From Massilia eurypsychrophila (GTDB lineage: Bacteria > Pseudomonadota > Gammaproteobacteria > Burkholderiales > Burkholderiaceae_D): 64,000 nucleotides of DNA. The position numbers were made by a program, and so were the translations under genes. Shown here piece after piece: positions 56,003 through 64,000 of this stretch. Below the pieces are notes generated by a model. It saw only the letters and a list, made by a program, of their open reading frames with translations. It did no database searches and was not told the origin of the DNA. The number at the start of each line of letters is the position of its first letter. The first letter of the stretch is position 1. The DNA is taken from positions 98,276 to 162,275 of the forward strand of contig NZ_PDOC01000011.1 in the NCBI RefSeq assembly GCF_002760655.1, given 5' to 3'.

Positions 56003-57295
56003 ATGATTTCGAGCTTGTTTTTTGTTCTGCGCCTGACTGTCGCCTGGCTGGCGGTCTACATCGTGTTCTGCATCACCGTGCACGAGATATTCTTCCGCGG
56101 CCGCAACGGCGGCGAGGGCCTGATGGTGCTGGGCGGCTTCGTGCTTGCGGCCATCACCATCACTGGCGCCTTTTCGCACGTGCGCCGCGTGCGCCTGATC
56201 GCCGGCGGCGTCGACGCGGCCAGCCTGTCGCGCCGGCAGCGCCGCCAGGTCGAAATTCCGCTCGAGGCGGGCGAAGCGTTCGACCTGGTCGACGCCGCCA
56301 TCCGCGAGCTGCCCGGCGTGCACGACGTCGAAGCGGCGCGCGACAGCCTGCAGGTGCGCGGGCGCATCGAACGCGTCAATCCCTACCCGGGCGACACGGT
56401 GGCGTGGAAGCCGGTAGCCGCCATGAACGCGCTGCGCAACCAGGTGCTGGCGACGGTGACGCCAAACGGCGAGGCCGGCAGCGTGACCTTGATCTGCGAA
56501 CCGGAGCGCGCCGGCTGGACCGACTGGTTCTTCATCGACTACGGCACCAACCTGGAGAACGCCGAGGCGCTGGGCCGCGCGATCGCGCGCCGGGTGGCCG
56601 AGCGGCGCCGCACCGAGCAGGCAACGGCGCGCCAGAGCGCGACCGAAAAGGAGCTGACGGTGGCCAAGCTGAGCCTGCTGCATGCGCAGGTCGAGCCGCA
56701 CTTCCTGTACAACACGCTGGCCAGCGCCCAGCTCTTGACGCGCACTGATGCGGCGCGCGCCGACGAAATGCTGGGCAACCTGATCACCTATCTGCGCTAT
56801 TCGCTGCCGCGCACCGAGGACGCGCTGTCGACCGTCGGCGAAGAACTCGAGCGGGCCCGCGCCTACCTCGACATCCTGAAAATCCGCATGGGCGCGCGAT
56901 TGCACCTGCAGATCGACGTGCCCGAGCCGCTGCGCGCGGTGCTGTTTCCGACCATGATGCTGCAGACCCTGGTCGAAAACGCCATCAAGCACGGGCTCGA
57001 GCCGCAGTCGGGCGGCGGCACCGTGTGGATCCTGGCGCGCAGCCTCGACAGTTCGATCGCGGTGACGGTGGCCGACGACGGCCGCGGTTTTTCGGCCGAA
57101 GGCGGCGGCACCGGCATTGGCCTGCGCAACGTCAAGGAACGCCTGCGCCTGGCGTACGGCGCCGCGGCCGGCTTCACCATCGTCGCCAACTTCCCGGCCG
57201 GGGTCGCCGCCACGATCACCGTGCCTAATAGCACACTCGGCACACTCGGCACGCTCGGCACCGCCACCGCCGCCGTCGGAGTGCGCCATGGCTAA
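56003..57295 (+). CDS. LytS/YehU-type sensor histidine kinase
   Basis: 430 residues, CAGGAACC upstream. Two N-terminal membrane helices (about 5-25 and 36-58), a cytoplasmic region of about 150 residues, then the His_kinase domain with the phosphoacceptor in QVEPHFLYNTLASAQ and a HATPase with ENAIKHGL, DDGRGF and GIGLRNVKERL. It ends in a short Thr-Leu-Gly repeat coded by three 9-bp repeats (57232-57258). Its 3' end overlaps the response regulator gene by eight bases. It faces the DUF4402 locus. Confidence 0.92.
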   Translation: MISSLFFVLRLTVAWLAVYIVFCITVHEIFFRGRNGGEGLMVLGGFVLAAITITGAFSHVRRVRLIAGGVDAASLSRRQRRQVEIPLEAGEAFDLVDAAIRELPGVHDVEAARDSLQVRGRIERVNPYPGDTVAWKPVAAMNALRNQVLATVTPNGEAGSVTLICEPERAGWTDWFFIDYGTNLENAEALGRAIARRVAERRRTEQATARQSATEKELTVAKLSLLHAQVEPHFLYNTLASAQLLTRTDAARADEMLGNLITYLRYSLPRTEDALSTVGEELERARAYLDILKIRMGARLHLQIDVPEPLRAVLFPTMMLQTLVENAIKHGLEPQSGGGTVWILARSLDSSIAVTVADDGRGFSAEGGGTGIGLRNVKERLRLAYGAAAGFTIVANFPAGVAATITVPNSTLGTLGTLGTATAAVGVRHG

Positions 57296-58055
57296 CTGCG
57301 TCATTGCCGAAGACGAAACGCTGCTGCGCGACGCGCTGGTCGACCTGCTGGCGGCGGCCTGGCCCGAGCTGGCAGTGGCGGCCGCGTGCGAAGACGGCGC
57401 CGCCGCGCTCGAAGCGATCGCCGCGCACCAGCCCGACGTCGCCTTTCTCGACATCCGCATGCCTGGCCTGTCGGGCCTCGAAGTGGCGGCCGCGCTGGCC
57501 GACTGCAGCCCGCGCACCCAGGTGGTGTTCGTCACCGCCTACGACCAGTACGCGATCGATGCGTTCGAGCGCGGCGCCGTCGACTACCTGCAAAAGCCGG
57601 TCGCGCCCGACCGGCTGGCCGCCACCGTGCGGCGCCTGAAGGCGCGCGCCGCCGGCGCCGGCGCCGATGCGCAGGCGCTGGCGGCGATGCTGCGCCAGCT
57701 CGGCGGCGCGGCGCAGGCAGGACGCGCGCCGCCGCTGGTGTGGCTCACCGCCAGCGCCGGCGCCGACACGCGCCTGATCATGGTCGACGACATCGCCTAC
57801 TTCCAGTCCGACACCAAGTACACGGTGGTGATGACGGCCGAGGGCGAGGCGCTGCTGCGCAAACCGATCCGCGACCTGCTCGAGGTGCTCGACCCGGCGG
57901 TGTTCAAGCAGATCCACCGCTCCACCATCGTCAACCTGAAGGCGATCGCGTCGATTTCGCGCGACGAGATGGGGCGCGGCGTGGTGCGGCTGAAGAACCG
58001 GCCGGAAACGCTGGCGGTGAGCCAGCCGTTCATGGCGCTTTTCCGCAACATGTAA
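57288..58055 (+). CDS. LytTR-family response regulator
   Basis: 255 residues. Receiver domain with acidic pocket EDE near residue 8, phosphoacceptor Asp in FLDIRMPG, and Lys in LQKPV. A linker (about 120-145) precedes a LytTR DNA-binding domain (VDDIAYFQSDTKYTVV, FKQIHRSTIVNLKAI). Cognate partner of the overlapping kinase gene. LytTR regulators often control surface structures and exopolysaccharide; the adjacent DUF4402 fibre locus is the obvious candidate target. Confidence 0.92.
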   Translation: MANCVIAEDETLLRDALVDLLAAAWPELAVAAACEDGAAALEAIAAHQPDVAFLDIRMPGLSGLEVAAALADCSPRTQVVFVTAYDQYAIDAFERGAVDYLQKPVAPDRLAATVRRLKARAAGAGADAQALAAMLRQLGGAAQAGRAPPLVWLTASAGADTRLIMVDDIAYFQSDTKYTVVMTAEGEALLRKPIRDLLEVLDPAVFKQIHRSTIVNLKAIASISRDEMGRGVVRLKNRPETLAVSQPFMALFRNM

Positions 58056-58154
58056 GAGATGTAAGTAGGTGTCCTAGCGAACAGACTTTGAAGTTGCAAA
58101 TGGTAAACTCAGTGTCAATCCCGGGCATGTGCCTGACAAACAGAAGAGGTTCCC

Positions 58155-58640
58155 ATGAAAAGCCTGATTATTGCCGCCACCATATTTGCCGCCGCCGCCC
58201 CCGCGCTGGCCCAGAACGTCACCATCACGATCGGCGAGCCGAATTTCTACGGCCGCCTCGACACCGGCGGCTATTCGCAGCCGCGGGTGTATTTCAACGA
58301 GCCCGTCATCGTCGAGCGCCAGGCGCGCTACGGCCAGCCGGTCTACCTGCGCGTGCCGGAAGGCCACCGCAAGCACTGGTCGAAAAACTGCCGCAAGTAC
58401 AACGCTTGCAACCAGCAAGTGTTCTTCGTGCAGGATAGCTGGTACAACAACACCTACGCGCCGCGCTACCGCGAGCAGCATGGCCGTGCGGACAAGCGCG
58501 CCGCCTACCGCGACGAACGCCGCGATGACCGTCGCGACGACCGCCGCGACCACCGTGGCGACGACCGCGGCCACGGCAAAGGCCACGACAAGCACGACAA
58601 GCAGGACAAAGGTCACGGCAAGGGCCACGACAAGCACTGA
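58155..58640 (+). CDS. Exported protein with a His/Asp/Arg/Lys-rich C-terminal tail
   Basis: 161 residues, AGAGGTT upstream. Signal peptide to about Ala19. A compact domain (about 20-105) with Tyr/Asn-rich strands and two cysteines (CRKYNAC) is followed by a tail of about 55 residues composed of repeated Asp-Arg-Arg-Asp, then His-Gly-Lys-Gly-His-Asp-Lys-type units. The tail could bind metals or polyanions. I do not recognise a family. A strong terminator follows. Confidence 0.8.
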   Translation: MKSLIIAATIFAAAAPALAQNVTITIGEPNFYGRLDTGGYSQPRVYFNEPVIVERQARYGQPVYLRVPEGHRKHWSKNCRKYNACNQQVFFVQDSWYNNTYAPRYREQHGRADKRAAYRDERRDDRRDDRRDHRGDDRGHGKGHDKHDKQDKGHGKGHDKH

Positions 58641-58680
58641 TGGTGCGGCGCGCACGCTGATTGCCGCCGCATAGTAGACT

Positions 58681-58721
58681 ATGGCGTGTTCGACAACAGT
58701 CGAACACGCCATTTTTGTTTT
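58681..58721 (+). terminator. Rho-independent terminator behind the His/Asp-tail gene
   Basis: A perfect 14-bp stem, atggcgtgttcgac / gtcgaacacgccat, with the 4-base loop aaca, followed by ttttgtttt. It separates the gene at 58155 from the oxidoreductase gene at 58735. Confidence 0.9.
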
Positions 58722-58734
58722 ACGGGAGAATCGA

Positions 58735-60033
58735 TTGCGTAGCGAAATCGTGGTGGTGGGTGGCGGCGCGGGCGGGCTGGAACTGGCCTGCAAACTGGGC
58801 CGCAAGCTGGGGCCGTCGAAGGTGATGCTGGTCGACAGCCGCCTGTATCACATCTGGAAGCCGTCGCTGCACGAAGTGGCCGCCGGCACCCTCGACATTC
58901 ACCAGGAAGGCCTGTCGTACCAGATGCTGGCGCACGACAACGGCTTCACCTTCGCCTACGGCCCGCTGCTCTCGCTCGACGCCGGCCAGCGCCGCCTGCG
59001 GATCGGCGCCGTCAGCACCGCCGACGGCGAAGAAGTGCTGCCCGAACGCGGCATCGGTTTCACCTCGCTGGTGATCGCCGTCGGCAGCACCTCGAACTAT
59101 TTCGGCGTGCCCGGCGCCGAGCAGCACACGATCTCGCTGAACGCCACCGAAGACGCCGAGCGCTTTCGCCTGCGCCTGCTGCGCCTGCTGGCCGGTGCAG
59201 AGCAGGACATGAGCGAAGGCAAGCCGGCGGCGGTCGACATCGTCATCATCGGCGGCGGCGCCACCGGCGTCGAGCTGGCCGCCGAACTGCGCGAGGCCAG
59301 CGGCGTCTACGCCAGCTACGGCTTCCGGCACCTGGTCGGCCTGCGCGACATTCACATCACCTTGCTCGAAGGGGCGCCGCGCATCCTGGCGCCGCTGCCG
59401 GAACGGGTCGCCGCCGCGGCCCTGACCTTGCTCGAACAGCGCGCCATCAAGGTCGTCACCGACTGCCGGGTCACCGCGATCGAGGCCGACAAGGTCACCG
59501 ACAACGCCGGCCGCATCTATCCGGCCGACCTGTGCGTGTGGGCGGCCGGCATCCGCGCGCCGCAGCTGCTGTCGACGCTGGGGCTGGCCACCAACCGCGG
59601 CGGCCAGCTCGAGGTCGACGCCTTCCTGCGCGTCAAGGGCAGCGAGTACATCTACGCGATGGGCGACTGCGCCGCCTGCATCGACCGCAACGGCAAGCCG
59701 GTGCCGCCGCGCGCCCAGTCGGCGCACCAGCAGGCCGACTTCCTGCTCGAAACGTTTGTGCGGCAAGCGGCCGGCAAGGCGCCACAGCAGCTCGGCTATG
59801 CCTACACCGATTACGGTTCGCTCGTCTCGATGGGCAGCAGGACGTCGGTCGGCAGCCTGATGGGGGCGTTACGGGGATTTAACTGGTTCGTCGAGGGCTT
59901 CTTTGCCCGCATGATGTACCTGAGCCTGCACCTGCTGCATCACCGTGCGGTGCTTGGCACCATGCGCACCGGCGTGCTGGCGCTGGCGCGCTTCCTGATC
60001 CGCCGCACCACGCCGCAGGTCAAGTTGCACTAG
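58735..60033 (+). CDS. NAD(P)/FAD-dependent oxidoreductase, type II NADH dehydrogenase-like
   Basis: 432 residues from a TTG at 58735 with GGGAGA just upstream; an ATG at 58681 in the same frame lies in the terminator stem and is rejected. Two Rossmann folds: IVVVGGGAGGLELACKLG for FAD and VIIGGGATGVELAAEL for NAD(P)H, then the FAD-contacting YAMGDCAACI. A C-terminal amphipathic stretch could bind the membrane. NDH-2 enzymes feed electrons from NADH to quinone without pumping. Tail-to-tail overlap of four bases with the kinase gene. Confidence 0.88.
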   Translation: MRSEIVVVGGGAGGLELACKLGRKLGPSKVMLVDSRLYHIWKPSLHEVAAGTLDIHQEGLSYQMLAHDNGFTFAYGPLLSLDAGQRRLRIGAVSTADGEEVLPERGIGFTSLVIAVGSTSNYFGVPGAEQHTISLNATEDAERFRLRLLRLLAGAEQDMSEGKPAAVDIVIIGGGATGVELAAELREASGVYASYGFRHLVGLRDIHITLLEGAPRILAPLPERVAAAALTLLEQRAIKVVTDCRVTAIEADKVTDNAGRIYPADLCVWAAGIRAPQLLSTLGLATNRGGQLEVDAFLRVKGSEYIYAMGDCAACIDRNGKPVPPRAQSAHQQADFLLETFVRQAAGKAPQQLGYAYTDYGSLVSMGSRTSVGSLMGALRGFNWFVEGFFARMMYLSLHLLHHRAVLGTMRTGVLALARFLIRRTTPQVKLH

Positions 60034-60737
60034 AGGCCGGCGCGCGGCAGGATCAAGGTCAGCGTGGTGCCCGGCTGGGCCGGCGCCACGCGGAAGGTGC
60101 CGCCCAGGTAGAGGGCCCGTTCGCGCAGCGTGCGCAAGCCGTGGCGCTCGGGCGTCGGTGGCGCCGCGCCAATGCCGACGCCGTTGTCGCGCACCGTCAG
60201 CATCGCCTGGTCGCCGTCGTCGTCGAGGATGACGTCCACTTCCGAGGCGCCGGCGTGGGCGGCGATGTTGCGCAGGCCCTCTTCGACGCAGCGCAGCAGC
60301 GCCACCGCCTGCAGGCGCGGGTAGGCCACCTCGTGCTCCGGCAGGCTGATGCGCGCGACGAGCCGGTGCTGCTGGCGAAATTCGTCGACCAGTTCGGCGA
60401 TGGCGGCCTGGATGCCGAGGAACTCGAGCTTGTCGTTCCACAGAGACAGCTGCATCTCGCGATTGGTGTTGATGATGTTGGCCAGCAGCTGTTTCATCTG
60501 CGCGCTGCGCTCGAGCAGCGCCTTGTCGGCCGGCAGTTGCTGCGTCAGCAGCGCCAGGTGCATCGTCAGCGCCGTCATCGACGAGCCCAGGCTGTCGTGC
60601 AGCTGGCGCGCCAGCAGGCGGCGCTGGTCGTCCCAGCTGGTGGTGACGTGGCCCAGCAGCTCGGACAGGTCGGCACTGCGCGCGTCGGCCGGGCCGTCGG
60701 CGGGCAATTCGGTAGAGTGCGGTGCCGGTGCGTTCAT
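60030..60737 (-). CDS. Soluble sensor histidine kinase, HisKA_3 (NarX/DegS) type
   Basis: 235 residues, no membrane segment. Phosphoacceptor His in RRLLARQLHDSLGSSMTAL (about residue 47), then a coiled linker and a HATPase domain with EEGLRNIAAHAG, DNGVGIG and HGLRTLRERA. There is no sensor domain, so it probably depends on a partner protein for its input. No response regulator is adjacent. Confidence 0.88.
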   Translation of the reverse strand: MNAPAPHSTELPADGPADARSADLSELLGHVTTSWDDQRRLLARQLHDSLGSSMTALTMHLALLTQQLPADKALLERSAQMKQLLANIINTNREMQLSLWNDKLEFLGIQAAIAELVDEFRQQHRLVARISLPEHEVAYPRLQAVALLRCVEEGLRNIAAHAGASEVDVILDDDGDQAMLTVRDNGVGIGAAPPTPERHGLRTLRERALYLGGTFRVAPAQPGTTLTLILPRAGL

Positions 60738-60911
60738 GGAGCAGACCCGTAAAAGTTTCCCAGATCATACAACAGCTTGCGCGGCGATGGCGCATGGTCA
60801 GCCGCGCTGGCGCCAGTGTGAAGTGCCGTACGGACTAGCGGCAATTTCGCCCCCATGATTGAGTCTTGGCATTTCGCCACAATTTCAATTTAAACCATAC
60901 GGGAGCACCAC

Positions 60912-61367
60912 ATGAGCAAGCAAACCGACGCAATTTCCATGCTGACAGCCGATCACCGCGAAGTGGCGACCATGTTCGAGCAGTACGAAGGCTTGGGCGA
61001 CCGCGCCAAGGCGTCGAAGAAAAAGCTCGCCGACCAGATCTGCACCGCGCTGACCTTGCACGCGGCGATCGAGGAAGAGATCTTTTACCCGGCACTGCGC
61101 GAGAAGAGCAAGGAAGCGGCCGACCTGCTGGACGAAGCGCTGGTCGAGCACGCCGGTGCCAAGGACCTCATCGCCCAGTTGCAGGAAGCCGATCCGGAAG
61201 ACGACCTGTATGACGCCAAGGTGAAAGTGCTGGGCGAACAGATCGAGCACCACGTCAAGGAAGAAGAGGGCGAGATGTTCCCGATCGCCAAGAAAGCCGG
61301 CCTCGACATGGCCGCACTGGGCAGCGAAATGGCGATGCGCAAGGACGAACTGGCTGCCGCGATGTAA
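60912..61367 (+). CDS. Hemerythrin/HHE domain protein
   Basis: 151 residues, GGGAGC upstream. Complete HHE pattern: LTADHREVATMF, TLHAAIEEEIFYPAL, LVEHAGAKDLI and IEHHVKEEEGEMFP, supplying the His and Glu ligands of a di-iron centre. Probably cytosolic; may buffer O2, NO or iron. Contrast with the ligand-poor relative at 30073-30558. Confidence 0.92.
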   Translation: MSKQTDAISMLTADHREVATMFEQYEGLGDRAKASKKKLADQICTALTLHAAIEEEIFYPALREKSKEAADLLDEALVEHAGAKDLIAQLQEADPEDDLYDAKVKVLGEQIEHHVKEEEGEMFPIAKKAGLDMAALGSEMAMRKDELAAAM

Positions 61368-61404
61368 GCGAACGCAGCGGGCGCGTACGCACCCGCCTGC
61401 GGAT

Positions 61405-63030
61405 CTATTTCAACGCCACCGCCTGGGTGGCGTTGCAAATTGCGTCGAGCAAGTTGTTGATGTCGACCGGTTTGACCAGGTGCATGTCGAAACCTGCATC
61501 GAGTACGCGGCGCTGGTCTTCGGCCAGGCCATACCCGGTCAGGGCGATCAGCTTGATGCCCCGGGTGGTGGCATCCTGGCGCAGGCGGCGCGCCACTTCA
61601 TAGCCGTCGATGCCCGGCAATCCAATGTCCACCAACGCCACGTCCGGCCTGCCGGCGTGCGCCATCTGCACGCCCTGCAAGCCGTCAGCGGCCTGCTGCA
61701 CCGAATAGCCGTAGACGCCCAGCATGGTCGCCATCATCTCGCGGCCGTCTTCGTTGTCCTCGATGAGCAGCACGGTCGGCTTGCTGCTGTCGATGCCGCT
61801 TGCCGCCGGCGGCGCGTCCGACATGCCGGCGTGGGTGCGCGGCAGGCGGATGATGAAGGTGCTGCCCAGGCTGGTGCCGGCGCTTTGCGCGGTGACGCTG
61901 CCGCCATGCAGTTCGACCAGCCGGCGCACCAGCGACAGGCCGATGCCGAGCCCGCCTTGCGAGCGGTCGATCGAGATGCTGCCCTGCACGAACACATCGA
62001 ACACATGCGGCAACAGGTCCTCGGCGATGCCGACGCCGGTGTCGCGCACCGTCAGCAGCACTTCGTCGCTGTCGTCGTCGTGGGACACGCCGATGTCGAT
62101 CTTGCCGCCCGGCGGCGTGTATTTCAGTGCGTTGTCGATCAGGTTGGTGGCGATCTGTTCGAGGCGGGTCGGGTCGCCATCGACCCAGCCGGTGGCCAGG
62201 TCGACGTTGATCTGGTAGCTGCCGGTGCGTCCGGTGGCCTTGAAGGTGTCGAGGCAGGCGTTGACCAGCGCCGCCACTTCCAGCGGCTGGCGCGACAGCA
62301 AAATCTTGCCCGACATCGCGCGCGACAGGTCGAGCAGGTCGTCGACGATGCGCGACAGGTGCTGGCTCTGGCGCTGGATGATGGCCTTGGCGCGGCCGAC
62401 CGTCTCCGCGCCGGCGCCGTTTAGCCCGATCAGCGACGCGGCGCTGCTGATGGCCGACAGCGGATTGCGCAGTTCATGGCCGAGCATGGCGAGAAATTCA
62501 TCCTTCGCGTGATTTTTGCGCTCGGCCGCCTGACGCTCTTCCATCTCGCGCGTCAGGCGCTTGTTGGTCGCTGTCAGTTCGGTGGTGCGCTGGCTCAGCT
62601 TCTGGGCCTGGCGCTTGAGTTCTTCGTTCTTCACCGCCAGCGCGACAAACACCGACACCTTGGCGTGCAGGATCTGTGGAATCACGGGGGTGAACAGGAA
62701 GTCGGCGGCGCCGCGCTGATACGCTTTCAGGCGGTCGATCTCGTCGGCCAGGAAGGCGGTGACGAAGATGATCGGGATGTCGGCCGAGCGCACGCGCTGG
62801 TGGATCGCCTCGGCTGTCTCGAAGCCGTCCATGCCGGGCATGTTAACGTCGAGCAAAATGACAGCGAAATCGTGCAGCAGCACCTGGCGCAGCGCATCCT
62901 GACCGGAGCGCGCCGCCATCACTTCGTAGTTGGTCTCTTCTGCCCACAGGTCAAGCAGACTGGTCAGTGCCAGCAGGCTTGCCGCGTCGTCGTTTACGAC
63001 GAGAATTTTTGGTTTTTCTGATTTAGGCAC
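61405..63030 (-). CDS. Hybrid histidine kinase: receiver-HisKA-HATPase-receiver
   Basis: 541 residues. Receiver 1 (about 8-130, Asp in LLDVNMPGMDG), coiled coil (about 135-170), HisKA with LGHELRNPLSAIS, HATPase (NLIDNALKYTPPGG, DTGVGIAEDLL, GGLGIGLSLV), then receiver 2 (about 415-535, DIGLPGIDGYE). No membrane helices, so input presumably comes through receiver 1 from another kinase. No adjacent regulator. Confidence 0.92.
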   Translation of the reverse strand: MPKSEKPKILVVNDDAASLLALTSLLDLWAEETNYEVMAARSGQDALRQVLLHDFAVILLDVNMPGMDGFETAEAIHQRVRSADIPIIFVTAFLADEIDRLKAYQRGAADFLFTPVIPQILHAKVSVFVALAVKNEELKRQAQKLSQRTTELTATNKRLTREMEERQAAERKNHAKDEFLAMLGHELRNPLSAISSAASLIGLNGAGAETVGRAKAIIQRQSQHLSRIVDDLLDLSRAMSGKILLSRQPLEVAALVNACLDTFKATGRTGSYQINVDLATGWVDGDPTRLEQIATNLIDNALKYTPPGGKIDIGVSHDDDSDEVLLTVRDTGVGIAEDLLPHVFDVFVQGSISIDRSQGGLGIGLSLVRRLVELHGGSVTAQSAGTSLGSTFIIRLPRTHAGMSDAPPAASGIDSSKPTVLLIEDNEDGREMMATMLGVYGYSVQQAADGLQGVQMAHAGRPDVALVDIGLPGIDGYEVARRLRQDATTRGIKLIALTGYGLAEDQRRVLDAGFDMHLVKPVDINNLLDAICNATQAVALK

Positions 63031-63209
63031 GTCGTTCCTGCGCTACTGGGTCTAGGTAGTTTTGAGCGTCTTTGCTGCCCAAAACAGAGAATAGCAGAAA
63101 AGGTATTTCCCGCACGCACGTTGGAACCATGTAGCAAAACACGGACTCAACTATGATATCAACCGGTTTCCCCGGTGTCAAAATCCATCCGGACGGCTAT
63201 CTGTTTTGA

Positions 63210-63740
<531 letters not shown>

Positions 63741-63760
63741 TCGTTTTGACCGTGCAACTG

Positions 63761-63791
63761 AAAAAGCCAGCTTAATCGCTGGCTTTTTTTT
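63761..63791 (+). terminator. Rho-independent terminator behind the FPASDP gene
   Basis: Stem agccagc / gctggct with loop ttaatc, preceded by a run of A and followed by eight T. The putative intron begins within two bases of the T run. Confidence 0.88.
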
Positions 63792-63792
63792 C

Positions 63793-64000
63793 GTGTGCGC
63801 CCAGCATGGGCGCACTCTTGCGGGTGCAAGTCCCGCCGCGAGCTGACCACAGCGAGCGAAGCGAAGCGCAACTGCGGAAGGGCGACCGACTGTGGGGAGG
63901 AAGCGTGGAGCGAAACTGCGAGCCGATGAACAAGAATCGGATACAAGGCGCTGCTTTGCAGGGCGAGCGGGCACGAAACCGCGAAGCTCTTGTGGTCAAT
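63793..64000 (+). mobile_element. 5' end of a group II intron (class C-like), runs off the window
   Basis: From 63793 the sequence begins gtgtgcgcccagcatgggcg and continues with gggtgcaagtcccg. This is the typical start of bacterial group II introns: the 5' GUGYG followed by the first domain I stems. Downstream stretches such as ggaggaagcg and gggcacgaaac fit domain I of class C introns as I remember them. It sits directly after a terminator hairpin and T run, the known target of class C introns. The reverse transcriptase gene would lie beyond the window. Confidence 0.8.

Noticed and set aside
57232..57258. Three 9-bp tandem repeats at the end of the kinase gene as a phase-variation site
   Set aside because: The unit length is a multiple of three, so slippage would not change frame, and only three imperfect copies are present.
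58681..58737. ATG at 58681 as the start of the NADH dehydrogenase-like gene
   Set aside because: It is the first base of a perfect terminator stem; the TTG at 58735 has GGGAGA before it and starts right at the FAD fold.

Overview
The window is a GC-rich, gene-dense bacterial chromosome segment. Gene content points to a betaproteobacterium of the Burkholderiales, most likely an Oxalobacteraceae member of the Massilia/Janthinobacterium type. The reasons are: a DUF485-acetate symporter pair, an Ars cluster with ArsH, DUF2970 and DUF3562 proteins, and a PaoABC-type molybdoenzyme. Many short palindromic repeats built on GGGTCTGACCC also fit, as I recall them from that family. The taxonomic call is inference; no rRNA or tRNA is present. 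Nearly all genes are intact, and most long antisense frames are shadows produced by high GC.

Layout. 1-541: start of an acetate symporter gene and its DUF485 partner. 1.4-4.3 kb: arsenic operon read leftward (arsR, two low-molecular-weight-phosphatase-type arsenate reductases, arsB, a 42-codon stump of a glutaredoxin-type arsC, arsH) with two ArsR-like operator motifs. 4.4-8.3 kb: periplasmic aldehyde oxidoreductase paoABC. 8.5-17.5 kb: small membrane/periplasmic proteins, two PLP enzymes, a Kef-type K+/H+ antiporter with its flavoprotein, a hydrolase, a MocR regulator and a hemerythrin-like protein. 17.7-19.7 kb: a c4-like cytochrome with one altered haem site and a triheme cytochrome. 19.8-26.3 kb: c-di-GMP block with an intact GGDEF-EAL protein, a badly decayed paralogue and a GGDEF cyclase. 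26.4-31.9 kb: SRAP protein, DksA-like zinc finger, then acetate kinase, a flavin-binding-type protein, two universal stress proteins, a hemerythrin-like protein and a flavodoxin-fold oxidoreductase. Three perfect FNR boxes (TTGAT-N4-ATCAA) lie in this last group, which looks like a low-oxygen regulon.

32-48.8 kb: aminotransferase, CopA Cu+-ATPase translationally coupled to a 2Fe-2S ferredoxin, a phosphoesterase, a class A PBP with an unusual Q/R-rich tail, a heparinase-like enzyme, an acyl-CoA synthetase-GNAT fusion, a DUF885 peptidase and an FNR-family regulator. The regulator keeps the FNR DNA-reading residues but lacks two of the four cluster cysteines. 48.9-50.9 kb: four hairpin repeats of about 66 bp surround a decayed copy of the 3' end of the adjacent rhlE-type helicase gene. 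51-55.8 kb: a small lipoprotein and a four-gene surface-fibre locus (two DUF4402 proteins, PapD-like chaperone, usher-like barrel), divergent from a LytS/LytTR two-component system (56.0-58.1 kb). 58.1-63.7 kb: basic periplasmic protein, NDH-2-like oxidoreductase, two sensor kinases, hemerythrin and a small acidic protein. The window ends in what looks like the 5' end of a group II intron placed directly behind a Rho-independent terminator.

The best candidates for something new are the DUF4402 chaperone-usher locus, the FNR-like regulator with an incomplete cluster site together with the nearby FNR boxes, the repeat array with the helicase remnant, and the terminator-associated intron.
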